This document shows, piece after piece, positions 9,807-21,793 of a stretch of 32,991 nt of DNA. The stretch comes from Mucidula mucida (taxonomy: Eukaryota; Basidiomycota; Agaricomycetes; Agaricales; Physalacriaceae): assembly GCA_015501055.1 (NCBI GenBank), contig JADNYV010000380.1, positions 1 to 32,991 of the forward strand, given 5' to 3'. A program made the translations under genes and the position numbers. Numbering within the stretch: position 1 is the stretch's first letter; each line of letters starts with the position of its first letter. The notes beneath the pieces were generated by a model, which did not search any database, was not told where the DNA came from, and saw only the letters and a program-made list of their open reading frames with translations.

Positions 9807-12800
9807 ATGAAGATTTTACACAAGTCAAAGAGAGCGGTGCCGCCGGTACGCTATCCTGAAAACTTCCTTCTTGATGCCTCACTCACCGCTCTGCGCGTTC
9901 TTCAGCCTCCTCCGGTGGTCGAGCTTATTACGAAGCTGCAGAGTACCACAAACGAGGAGCTCGCCATCGCTCTAAGCGAAATCACCGTCTGGAAATGGCA
10001 GCGTTCAGACCTCAACGCCTGGATCAAGGTCCTTAACAAGTTTGATGTTATTCTCGAAGAGATTATTCGCGATTGCAGCATCGACAAACTCCAAACTGAA
10101 CCCTTCACCCCCATGCAAAGGAGTCTCTTGTTCGAGATCCTGAGGTTCGAGCGGCTCTTATTGGAAAACTCGACCAATAGGAAAATGTACAATTCTTACG
10201 ACGTAAGACTTTGTTTTTCAATCGTCCCTTCTTCTTTCCGTCTAATGTTGTAATTTAGCGCTTGAACAGCTTGCTCTTTACGTCCGATCTCGAGGTTCTC
10301 ATCCTCACCCTCAAGCTCTTGCTACGCCCATCACAGCAGTATTCTGCCCAGCCAGCGGTGTCTCAGTCCCTCAGCATTTCTACGCCGCGATTGCAATCGT
10401 TGGCCAAGCGATGGCCTCAGCTGCGGGAGTACAGCGTTGGTCTTGTCGACCTTGCCGTTCCTAACAACACTTTCGATGTAGCGGCCCTTCCCGCTGAGGC
10501 CCGCGAAGTACATTTCAGCTTCTACCGCACTGAAGCTTCATCGACCAGCGATAAAGATAAGCCTATGGATACAGACACTCCTGAAGCATCGTCCAGCACG
10601 GTTTCGAAATCCCAAGCGGGCGCCGTTACCCTCCATATCGACGAAAGTGCTCTTCAGGCAAAATCTGAGATGGCAGTGTTGGCCGACGCCGTTGAACGCT
10701 ATTCTGTCCCAGATTCCGAGAAGTTTGAACTGTTATGTCGCATTCGGGCAGCATCAGTCCTGCAGAAAGGCAGAGAGGCAGACAGGGAAAAGCTTCTTGT
10801 TATTCGCTTACTGGCTATCGCTATATTTGGCCACACCCATCCCGAGACTCAAGCGTCGTCATCCATCTTTCTGTACGAACCCGACTTGATCATTCATGTC
10901 GCCGAGTTACTCCATACAGACAAGCATATCCCGACTTTGGTCCAGACAGCCGCTGTCGCGGCACTCGATGCGCTCGCTAGATATCGCAGTAAAATGCAGG
11001 AGGTGTTGACTTCGGTCAATGCCGGTGTTAACCATGGCATTCTCATGGGCCTGCTACGCAAGACGGTCGCAGATATCACCAGTCCCGAGTCCTCGATACC
11101 TAACTCGTTTGTGGAGGCGTTACTGGCCTTCCTGTCTCTTCTGGCATCTCATGCAGCTGGAGGAAATATGGTTGTTGGTGCTGGTCTGATTCCATTGTTA
11201 ATCCAAATTCTAGAGAATCGGCATCCGGATAGGCTGCCCGTGTTGTCAAAGACGATGCAACTCGTGGACAACGTTCTTTACAGCTTTACGAATGCGTTCA
11301 ACTTGTTCTGCACTTCACGTGGTGTCGATGTTCTGGTTGAACGGATCGAGGTTCGTGCTGGTTGTAAGCCCTATCGGACATTCGCTCATTGTTCATTTTA
11401 GTTCGAAATCAACCATAACATCAAGGAACATGGGGATCAACAGAAATCGCGTGAGATATATGGATCTCACAGTATGTGCACAATTCATCCCCATGCTTGG
11501 AGATGATACTCAAAGTCTGTTCAGCGGAAATTCCAGTTGCGAGGGCTGCAGTCCTCAAGCACATCCTGCGGTCCATGCATCGGATGATGCAGTCGTCGGG
11601 CACCTCAGAAGGTCTTCGTGGTCTCATTGACACCTCCATCCTGAAGTCCATCAAGAAGATCATTGAGTACCGTGGTCTTTTCGGCGCTAGCGTTCTTCCC
11701 ATTGGTGTGTGTCCTTCAAGCGAGAAATGCCTTTATTGATCACAAGTCTAGCCATCAACATCATGGCGACTTTTGTGCACAACGAGCCAACTTCGTTAGT
11801 TGTCATTCAAGAGGCTGGCCTTCCAGAGGCGTTCTATAAGGCCATCGAGCTGGGACTGGAGCCAGCGATCGAGGTCCGCATATATGCAGCCCTCGTAGAT
11901 GCCCCTCTCACGTATTCTAGGTTATTCAAGCTATCCCAAACGCCATCGGGGCGCTATGTTTGAACGAAGTCGGCCAAGCACAACTTACTGCTCGTCCCAG
12001 CATCATTCCTTCAATATTCTCCATCTTCACTTCTGATCGTCATCTCAAAGTCTTACTTGAGAAAGAGAATGCGGTTCTCATGGGAACCACCATTGACGAG
12101 CTCATTCGTCACCATCCACAATTGAAAGCGGCCGTGTTTGAGTCGATCAGAGTAACTTTGAGTAAGATCGAGGATCTAGGCAATGCATTCGAAGCGCCGG
12201 AGGATATCAAACAATGGTATAAGTTGGTGCCCACGCCTACTCCTGAGGAAGACATTACGATGGAGGATATGCAAGCGACTGGTGAAGCGCCACAGTCGAG
12301 ATCTGCTGACGCTGCTACATCATCAGAGGAACCGGCGACGAAAGCTCATGACAATCACATAGTATCTTTCATTGATGTCTTGGGTCGGGTGAGCTATGAT
12401 ATTACATCTACTTGCTTTCACCGCCATACTGACTCACCCCATTAGTTCCTCGAAGGCCTGTTCCAGCACGCCCCGCATTGTAAGGATTTCATGAACACGA
12501 AAGATGGTATGGCTAGCTTGGGTAGACTCACCGCTCTCCCTTGTCTTCCTTATGACTACGCGAACAGCATTGCCTCGGATTCGATGGTACAAATCATGCG
12601 TACTATGACTGAAGCCGCTACAAGCGAGACCCTTCTTCACCTTGCGACCCTCGTTAAGGAGTCGCTGCAGCTCACGCAAGATTATTGGTCTACCTTTGAA
12701 GATCAGTCCAAGCTTTTGCAATTTGTCGATCTAAATAGTTGAGTCACTCCTTTGTTGTCAGACTCGAGAATTTGTGCTCAAATCACACTTTTAGACGAAG

Positions 12801-15800
12801 ATGAAGTTAACGCAAACTTTTATTTCCGAAACTTGGTGACACTGCATATTCGTATCACTCTTCTGTCAGATGTGTTCGCTACAGCCGGCTATGCTCATGG
12901 CCGTCAAGCTATCGTGCTCCTCCAGACCCTTATGACGAGTATCACTCCTCAAGTTGTGAAAGATCTTGGAGCGTTGCATCGGACCAGTATCTGGGAGAAC
13001 ATTGTTCTGAAGATGGGCCTCGCCGCTAAAGGCATCGATGTTGAGCGTTCCCCTCCATTTCTCTTGAAGGCTCTCCGGACCAGCCAGCAGTCGGTTTACC
13101 GGAGAACAATGGCCATTCTACATCCGCTACTGCTAATGGCGCCATCGACGGTGTTACTGAGGATGCTAACCCTACGGCGGCGACCTCAACTCCCAAGGAA
13201 AGCGGTCTGCCCAAGGCAGCCACTTCTCGCGAGAACAATGCCACAGCGCTGAAGCACATGACAAATGGACTGCCGAGCGCTCTAGCGCCATTCTTTCAAG
13301 GTCCGTTCACAGTTACAATACAATCATTAGTACTTACCTTTGGATAGCGATGGTCAAGATGTTCCATGCCCGACGGGCGTTTGATGCGTCGCAGAGGAAG
13401 CAAATGGCAGAATCATCGGCCGTTGTTGCTGAGATTCTCTTGCAGCACCTCACTGTAAAGCATCTTGGTATGTTCTTTCTTGATGAGTTATTCTATTCTC
13501 ATCTCCGTTACAGGTGATAAGCCCTCGACCTTCACGTACTATAGCATTGTTTTGGGTCTCATCACGTTGCTGCTTGTTGATGGTACGTTACGCAATCATT
13601 TCTATATTCTTTCTCACGTAGCTTTTCAGAGCGCACGGCGAGCAGCACTTTGCATACCGTACAACTCCTCGCCTTGTATCGGGCAAACGGCTTGGAGGCG
13701 ATCTTCGATGTCTGCCAAGGCTTCATATCGTCAATTGATTCGATTTCGCCAATCCGGGAAGACACTCGTACAGAGGCCCAGTCGACTGAACTGGGGCACG
13801 CTTACGGTGGACTCAAGGTTGCTCTTCACTTGATACACCCCATCATCTCCTCGAAACCGCTTTTCGAATCGGGCCAGACGCCTTTGTTGATCACCCGTGA
13901 TGTGAAGGACACCGACCCTCAGTACTTCGAACCACACAACTTCCTTGTCCGACTTCGTATGGTCGCTCTCCCATTCTTATCAAGCATCTGGGAAGCGAAG
14001 TGGCTTGTCAATGCTCCCTTGACTGTCAGTCGATTCGTAGTCCAGGCGGTGTTGGAACTTGTTAATGGGGATGGCGAGGAAGCGAAAGGCGATTCAGACG
14101 TTGGCCCCATTCCCGGAGTGCCTCGGACCACCGGAACAGACGAGAACCGTATCAGGCAGTTGACGGACATGGGCTTCCCGCGTTCTGCAGCGGAGAGGGC
14201 GTTGGTACGAACGCACAACAACGTCAACGCTGCCACCGAGTTACTGCTGGCTCACCCATATCCCTTTCCTCCTGATCCCGAACCCGAAGCTGAGCCAACA
14301 GCGCAAGCGCTGTCTACAGACGCTGTGGCTCCGTCAGCTGATGATGTTGAATCTGCTCCTTCTGCCTCTGAAACTCCAGAGCCAGTTGCACCACTGGGAA
14401 GGACAGCTGATGAATGGAGAGCAGAGTTGAACGAGGCTAGGGAGTCACTTCGAGCTGGCGTAAGTCGGCAGGCATTAGTATTGGTTGACGAGCACCTGTC
14501 TCTCATCTTCGACCTACATGTCGCTTTCGTGAAGCCTGCTGGGCCGAATCAGGTGAAGTCTGTTCAGATTCTTGTCGATGACATCAAGGCATTTTCTCCG
14601 TATGCCTACGATGTACAGGAACAGCCTCTTGCGAATCGGTGTAGACTTCTTGCGTTGGTCCTTTGTGAAACACCAGGGACTCTTGGACCGGATTTGCGCG
14701 CAACGTTGATGGACAGTCTTTTGGCTTTATTACTTTCGAATCCCGTCAGCATAAACACAGAGCAGCCGACCATCCCTCGGTGGCTTGCTGCCCATCTTCT
14801 CGTCACAGAAGCATTGTTCACCTTGGCAGACGAGCCTCGCGCCATCACCCTGCCAAAAGAGGATGAAGCGATTGCTTCAGAGCCGATCCCTACAGGGCCT
14901 CCTCTCAATGAGGCTCGGACGATGGTCTTTGACTTCTGTCTCCGACTACTTGCGATCCCTAATCTTCCAAGCGATGAGCTGCTATCTACTCTTCGTTTAC
15001 TTGTCCTTCTCACTAGAGACCACGGCATGGCATCGCAGTTTGTCACCCGGGATGGAATGGACATGCTTTTCCGGCGGTTGAAGTCTTCACCTGTCAACGG
15101 AAGCTCTTCGTATATTGCGACCATCCTCCGACACATCGTAGAAGACGCGTCAGTCGTCTCGCATATCATGCACCAGTCGATAAAGCGGTATTTCACCCAA
15201 TTGCGCGGCAGAGTTACCGAACCGACCACCTACGTTCGCAACTGTAGCGCCATGGCCCTCCGAAATGCCGAACTATTCATCGAGACCACGCAGTCCTTAT
15301 GTCAAGTCACTTCGCCCTATTCTTCTAATCCTCATCTTTCTTTGAAGGCGGAGCCTCCCAAGTCCACTGTTGAGAGTGGACCCAGCACTGTGCCAGCGTC
15401 CGGGACTACTGAAATGCAGGTAGACTCTACAACGTCAGCATTGCCACCTCCCAAACCTTCCGTCGTCACCGATGCCGCAGTTCATTATCTTATTGGAGAA
15501 CTCATCACTGTTTACAAATCACTGATGGACAGACAGCCTGAAACCTCATCCGAGAACGACAAGGATGCTGGCTCCAAGGACAAGACACAGTTCATGTGCT
15601 TTATGATGCAGTGCTTGACTGAGCTGTTATTCTCCTACGATTCTTGCAAGTCCGCCTTCTTATCATACTCCCCGAAGAAGCCTCGTATTTCCGGTGTCAG
15701 CAAAGACAATACAAAACACCGGACCCACACCCTTTCGTTCTTTCTAAATGATCTTGTTGCTTACGAAAACTTGAACGCACAGAAGGACACCGATTCTCAA

Positions 15801-18800
15801 AATCGGATGCAGATCTGCAACTGGGCAATGTCAGTTTTGGTCGCTCTATGCGTTGATAGCTCGTCGACGCACGAACCGAAGGAAGTTTCTCCATCCTTGG
15901 TGTCGGTGCGGAAGACGGTTCTCGATGCTATTAGCCGCACCATCAAGGATTTACCTTCGGCCGACAGTCTACCAAGTCGTTATGGCCGACTTCTTGCTAT
16001 AGGAGATCTTTGTCATCGTCTCTTGACGGTGCGGTTCAATCACGCTAGTTCACGGAAGCAGCACGATGATGGCCCAACGCATATCGCTAAAGTTATGTTG
16101 GAGAAGGCTTTCGTGTCTACTTTAACCGGTGCTCTCTCAGAGGTGGACCTCAACTATCCAAACATTCGCACCCTTGTTCAGTCCATCATGCGGCCTCTCG
16201 AGCACTTGTAAGTCTTGGTCTCAGGACTGCCTGCTTGTCTGACCTTTTTATAGGACGAAAGTTGCTATCAAGATGAGTAGGGCAAGCAGCAAAAGCAAGG
16301 ATGTCGCAGAGGAAGTGAAATCTGATTCTGAGGACTCCATGGCTTCTGACGAATCGGACGATGACGATAGACGTGAGGAGACACCTGACCTGTATCGCAA
16401 TTCTGCTCTCGGTATCTATGCTGGTGTAAGTCCAACACGTACCTTTGTTTATCAGGGCTCACAACATTTGATAGGAAATGGACGGGGGTCATCCTGATGA
16501 CGATGACATGGAGGACGACGAAGACGATATGGTGGACGACGATGAAATGGATTTCGGTGATGAAACCGGAAGCGACGACACGTCAAACACCGACGAAGAA
16601 GGCGATGATGATGAAGAGATGGACGAGCCTATTCCCAACGAGAACGACTGGGAGAACGAGGACGACGAGGAGGATGAAGAGGATGACTTGGTACACAATG
16701 AGGAAGAAGGTGGGGAAGACGAGGACGATGAAGATGACGAGGACGATGGAGGCGAACCTGGCGGTGGGCTTGACGACGAGGACGCGGAGATATTGTGGCA
16801 AGATATGCACGGCGTGAATGCTGAAGCTCCAGCTCTTGGTGAAGATGGCGATGAAGACGACGAGGTTGCTGGTAGGAAACTTGATGATAAATTATATGAT
16901 GCATTGACGACACATATCTTACAGGTCCCATTCACATTATTCACGAGGACGAGGAGGATGAACCGGAAATGGCATCTGACGAGGATGAGTATGTTTTTTC
17001 TTACCTCTGTTCTGTTCACAATCTCATGGAATGTAGCTTTGGGCAGGACATGGATGGCCCAGATTTCGTTGGGGGCATCTTCGGATTTACGGACAGTGCG
17101 CGCGATGGTGCCGGAATTTTCGTTCCTCGCCGTCATCGCAGCTCAGGTATATATTTCTTGATTCCTCTTTCAACGCAAGGTTTGACGTCTCTTCGACTCA
17201 TTAGATGAAAATGTTCAAGTGTTCGGCCGACCCCGTAATGGCGCAGCGCCACCTCCGGAAACAACTACTCACCCACTCCTTCTTGATGCTTCTGCGACAG
17301 GTCAGCGTTCCCAGTCACGTCTCACGCGCGCCCCTCAAGGCAGATTCGTCGCTGAAGGAGGTGACATTCTTCAAACCATCGAACAACTCGTTGGTGGTGG
17401 GGCCTTCCAATTCTTCCAACAAATCATGGCAAGAGGCGGCAGAGGTGGAGCGGGACCGGAGCAGACAATCCGACTGGATGTTCCACCAGGTACCCTCATG
17501 AATCTTGACCGTGGATTCTTACAAAGGCGTCAACCCATAATTTCAGCTTCAGTCCGAGTGGAGCGCAATGGCAGGAACGCATCTCAGGCGCGGGACCTTG
17601 ATCCATTGCTTACACTCCAGCGATGGACTGAGGAGGTCAAGATATTGCATGGAGACTTCGTCTCGGAGAGAGTGGTCAAATTGGCGAATCATGTGACACT
17701 GGCGCTTCTTCCGGCTGCCGTCGAAGCAGCAAAGCTGGCTAAGATTCAAAGTGACGAGCTTGCTCGTCAAAAGGAGGAAGACGTCAAGGCAGCGGCAGAG
17801 AAAGCGGCGGAAGCAGCGAAAGCTGAAGCCGAAGCAGCCAAACAAACTGAGCCTGCGAGTGCTGTGACAATGGAAGACTCTGGCGCTGAGCAGGCACTAC
17901 CTTCGTCTTCAGAAGGCATCTCGATCGTCATCGACCATCCTATGGAGGACGCCGTACCCGTCAACGTCTCAGACCCGGATACAGAGATGATTGATGGAAC
18001 CATTACGACTGAACCTCCAACCAACGAGTCGGCTGGTAGTAGTGGCGCGTCTGCTGAAGTGACGGTAGAACGCTCTACTGGTGAAAGTTCGACAGCTTCT
18101 GCCCGAGTCACTGTCCTCATCCATGGGAACGCGGTCGATATAACCGATACCGGCATTGACCCCACCTTCTTGGAAGCCTTGCCAGACGATATGCGCGAGG
18201 AGGTACTTAATCAGCATATACGTGACCAGCGTGCTGCACGAGTCGAGAGACCCCCCGATTCCCATATAAGCGCAGAGTTCTTAGATGCGCTTCCTCCGGA
18301 ACTTCGAGCGGAAATCATTCAACAGGAGGCCATCGAACGGTCTCAAAGGAGACGGGACAACCCTCCAGCAGACAACGCTCCTGGGCCCACTGAAATCGAC
18401 CCTGCAAGCTTCATAGCCAGTCTGGACCCAAACCTGCGCCAAGCGATCTTACTTGACCAGGACGATGGATTCATTCAGACCCTTCCCTCACATATGATTG
18501 CTGAAGCCGGGGCGTATCGAGAAGGGCTTCCCCGAGCATTCCGTTCTGGCAATCTGTCTCCTCGACCCCCCTCGGGATCTGCTTCTCGGAAGCAACCGCC
18601 CCCACCGCATGACGCCATTCAGTTGTTGGATCGTCAAGGAGTTGCGATTCTCATCCGTCTACTTTTTTTCCCTCAAGTTATCAAGAAGAATTTGCTGTTC
18701 AAGGTGCTCCTTAACCTTTGCGAGAACGCCAAAACACGCACAGAGCTGTTCAACCTGCTTTTGAACATCCTGCAGGACGGTACGGGGGACTTGACAGCTG

Positions 18801-21550
18801 TGGACAAGAGCTTTGCACAGATGTCGTTCAGGAACTCGAAACCTGTCAAGGCCGTCGGAAAGCAAAAAGGCAGTCCAGATTACGCTGCAGTCCTGGCTCT
18901 CCCGAGCGCCCAAAACGAAGCCATTCCGGATCTCATTGCTCAGCGCTGCCTTGATGCCTTGGTGTATATTGTCACTGCTAATGGAGCTGCGTCCTTATTT
19001 TTCCTCACCGAACATGAGGTACCCGCTGGTCTCCGAAGAGCACCGTCGAAGAAAGGCAAAGGGAAGGAGAAGCAAACGTCGCAAACCCATTATCCCATCG
19101 TTCTTCTTCTCGGTTTATTGGACAGACAATCACTTCTTCGAACACCATCCATTGTCGAATCTGTCGTCGGTTTGTTGGCGACAGTGACACGCCCACTCGG
19201 TACTCTGAAGGAGAACAAAAAGACTCCGATTTCCTCAGAGCCGTTGGCTTCTTCGTCAACCATCCCCCCACCAGAAACAGTGTCAGGTGTTTCTCTTCCT
19301 GCCGCAGGATCTCTTCCGCAATCTGAAGAGCCAAGTTTGCTTCAAGGTTCTTCTACACCGCCTCCGTCCGTTCCCGCATCGAACGATGCACCCCCGCCAG
19401 GTAAGCTTTCTGCAATCTTTGCGTATTTCTTTTCCTTACTAGTCGTAGCTCCTGTTCCCGTCGAGAACAAAGACAAGATCGAAACCGTCGAACAAAAAAT
19501 ACTTTTAGCGAACCCTCCGCAAATTCCCCATGTTGTTCTCCGTTTCATCGTCAATATCCTTACCGTCGGGGAATGCTCTGCCCGTACATTCCAGCAAAGT
19601 CTGGCACTCATACAACATCTTTCGAACATTCCTGATGCGCGCGACGTTATTGCTCAGGAATTGAAGAGTAAAGCGCAAGAATTCGGCCAAAGTCTTCTCA
19701 TGGAGCTAGATGAACTCGCTACAGCTTTATTGTCAGCTGAGGGAGAAGTCCTCGTTGGCGCGGTGGCTTCCAAGTTTTCGGCCCCGTCGTCTGTCCAAGC
19801 CAAGCTCCTTAGGGTCCTTAAAACAATCGACTACATGTATTCTCCAAGAGCAAGTAACGCGACTTCGTCAGAAGGAGAAGAAGATACCGAGAAAGTTCAA
19901 AGCATCTACGAATCCTTCCGTTTCACCCCGTTGTGGAAACGTCTTGGAGACTGCCTCGCCATCATCGAAGAGAAGTCAGACACCGAGCATGTTGCGACCG
20001 TACTTCTTCCTCTCATCGAGGCCTTGATGGTTGTGTGCAAGTATGTTGGCCCGAAGTCAGCGTCTTCTTCTGTTGCAAGGGCACTCCGTGGAAGCTCGTC
20101 TCCTAAAAGTCCGACAACACCAGCGGAAGCTATGGAAGACCTGTTTGTAACATTCACGGACGCTCATCGAAAAATCCTAAACCTCATGGTTCGGAATAAC
20201 CCATCTTTGATGAGCGGTTCGTTCTCCCTCCTTGTTCACAATCCCCGAGTCTTGGACTTCGACAACAAGCGGAACTACTTTTCACAGCAGCTTCATCGCC
20301 GCCCACATGCTCGAGAACATCACAGTACTCTACAGCTCAACGTTCGGAGAGCTCGGGTCTTCGAGGATAGTTTCCAACATCTACAGAGGAAGACTGGGGA
20401 CCAGATCAAGTACGGCAAACTGAGTATCCGGTTCTATGAGGAAGAGGGTGTCGACGCTGGTGGTCTAACACGAGAATGGTTCCAGATTCTTGCTCGTCAA
20501 ATGTTCGATCCAAACAACGCTCTTTTCCAACCATGTGCGGCGGACAAATTGACGTATCAACCGAACAAGAACTCTTGGGTCAACCCGGAGCATCTTTCAT
20601 TCTTCAAATTTGTCGGTCGCGTTATCGGCAAAGCTATCTATGATGGCCGTTTGCTCGACGCTTACTTCGCAAGAAGTCTGTATCGTCAGATTCTAGGCAA
20701 ACCGGTGGACTACAAGGACGTCGAATGGGTTGATCCAGAATACTACAATTCTCTATGCTGGATTCTAGAGAACGATCCCACTCTCCTGGAGCTTACCTTT
20801 AGTGTAGAATCTGATGAGGTAAGTCTTTCTTACACATTGAACACACCAACTAACTTATGAAAAGTTTGGCGTCAACCGTATCTTTGACTTGAAAGAAGGT
20901 GGTGCTTCGATCCCAGTAACGCAGGACAACAAGCGAGAATTCGTCCAACTTTCCGCTCAGTTCCGTTTGTATTCTTCGATCCAGCAACAAATCGAGCATC
21001 TCTTGAATGGGTTCTACGAGATCATCCCGAAGGACCTCATTAACATCGTACGTTTATCTATTCTTACATTGTGTGATATTTCTCATACATTCAACAGTTC
21101 AACGAGCAAGAATTGGAGCTACTCATATCTGGGACTCCAGACATTGATGTTGATGAATGGCGAGCGGCCACAGAGTACAATGGATACACAAGCTCAGATC
21201 CCAACATCGTTTGGTGGTGGCGTGCTTTGAAATCATTCAATCGGGAGGAGCGAGCGAAAGTGTTGAGCTTTGCCACGGGTACATCGAGGGTTCCGCTGAA
21301 CGGATTCAATGACTTGCAAGGCGTACAAGGCGTACAAAAATTCTCGATACATCGTGCTTATGGTGAATCTGATCGTTTACCGCAAGCCCACACATGTAAG
21401 TTTCTACTGTATGTCCTCTTGATTGGCATGCTAATCTTCGAGCTAGGTTTCAACCAAATCGATTTACCGCAATATTCATCATATGACATGCTTCGTCAAC
21501 AAGTGCTGCTGGCGATCAGTGAAGGAGGAGAAGGTTTCGGCTTTGTGTAA
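9807..21550 (+). CDS. TOM1: Giant HECT E3 ubiquitin ligase, TOM1/HUWE1 family
   Basis: HECT ubiquitin ligase of the yeast Tom1 / animal HUWE1 family, which acts in protein quality control, histone and ribosomal-protein turnover and mRNA export. Twenty exons were traced, giving about 3,598 residues if one frame discontinuity near 13050 is allowed for (yeast Tom1 3,268; HUWE1 4,374). In order: N-terminal helical repeats matching DUF908/DUF913 (about residues 1-850), a UBA domain near 1277-1320 (IRQLTDMGFPRSAAERALV), a very acidic Asp/Glu stretch near 2030-2155, ubiquitin-binding UBM/DUF4414-type repeats near 2524-2640 (LEALPDDMREEVLNQ, LDALPPELRAEII, IASLDPNLRQAIL), and the HECT domain from about 3264 (GVDAGGLTREWFQI, FVGRVIGKAIYDGRLLDAYF). 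The catalytic cysteine is in HTCFNQIDLP, about 33 residues from the C-terminus GEGFGFV. Long disordered Ala/Ser/Pro linkers separate the domains. Introns include 10203-10258, 11351-11401, 16208-16253, 17147-17204, 20819-20864 and 21048-21097. Confidence 0.95.
21396..21446 (+). other. Intron splitting the HECT catalytic cysteine codon
   Basis: A 51-nt intron with donor GTAAGT and acceptor AGCTAG lies after the first base of the TGT codon (T at 21395, GT at 21447-21448). After splicing the reading is QAHTCFNQIDLPQY, the conserved active-site segment of HECT ligases. Confidence 0.9.
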
Positions 21551-21746
21551 ACTACAGACAGAAGAATGAACCCATTATTGTAGCGCATAATCTCATTTGT
21601 ATTTAGGACATTCGCATCGTTAAATGTAATGCTTTCACTCAATGACTATGTCGACGACTGGATGCTTTAAATCTTCCGGACACCGGTTACCTCAGTACCG
21701 AGGTGCAAACCAGCTGAGCACTCGGAGCCATTGTAAGGCCTGCCAA

Positions 21747-21755
21747 TTTATATAT
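21747..21755 (+). promoter_or_regulatory. Candidate TATA element of the quinone oxidoreductase gene
   Basis: TTTATATAT begins 47 bases before the ATG at 21794, within the 243-base gap after the TOM1-like gene. Position and sequence suit a TATA box with a very short leader. No transcript data support it. Confidence 0.4.
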
Positions 21756-21793
21756 CATGTTCCACCTCCAGCATTCACTTGCTCCTCTCCATC

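Noticed and set aside
16489..17136. Long minus-strand open frame rich in serine
   Set aside because: It is the antisense of the Asp/Glu tract of the TOM1-like gene; GAY/GAR repeats automatically give a serine-rich reverse frame.
21319..21336. Direct tandem repeat GGCGTACAA in the HECT domain
   Set aside because: It encodes GVQGVQ at a place where homologues carry a similar GxxG pattern, so it needs no special explanation.
9807..21550. Several separate genes in place of one TOM1-like gene
   Set aside because: All pieces are on one strand, joined by good introns in consistent phase, and follow the domain order of Tom1/HUWE1.
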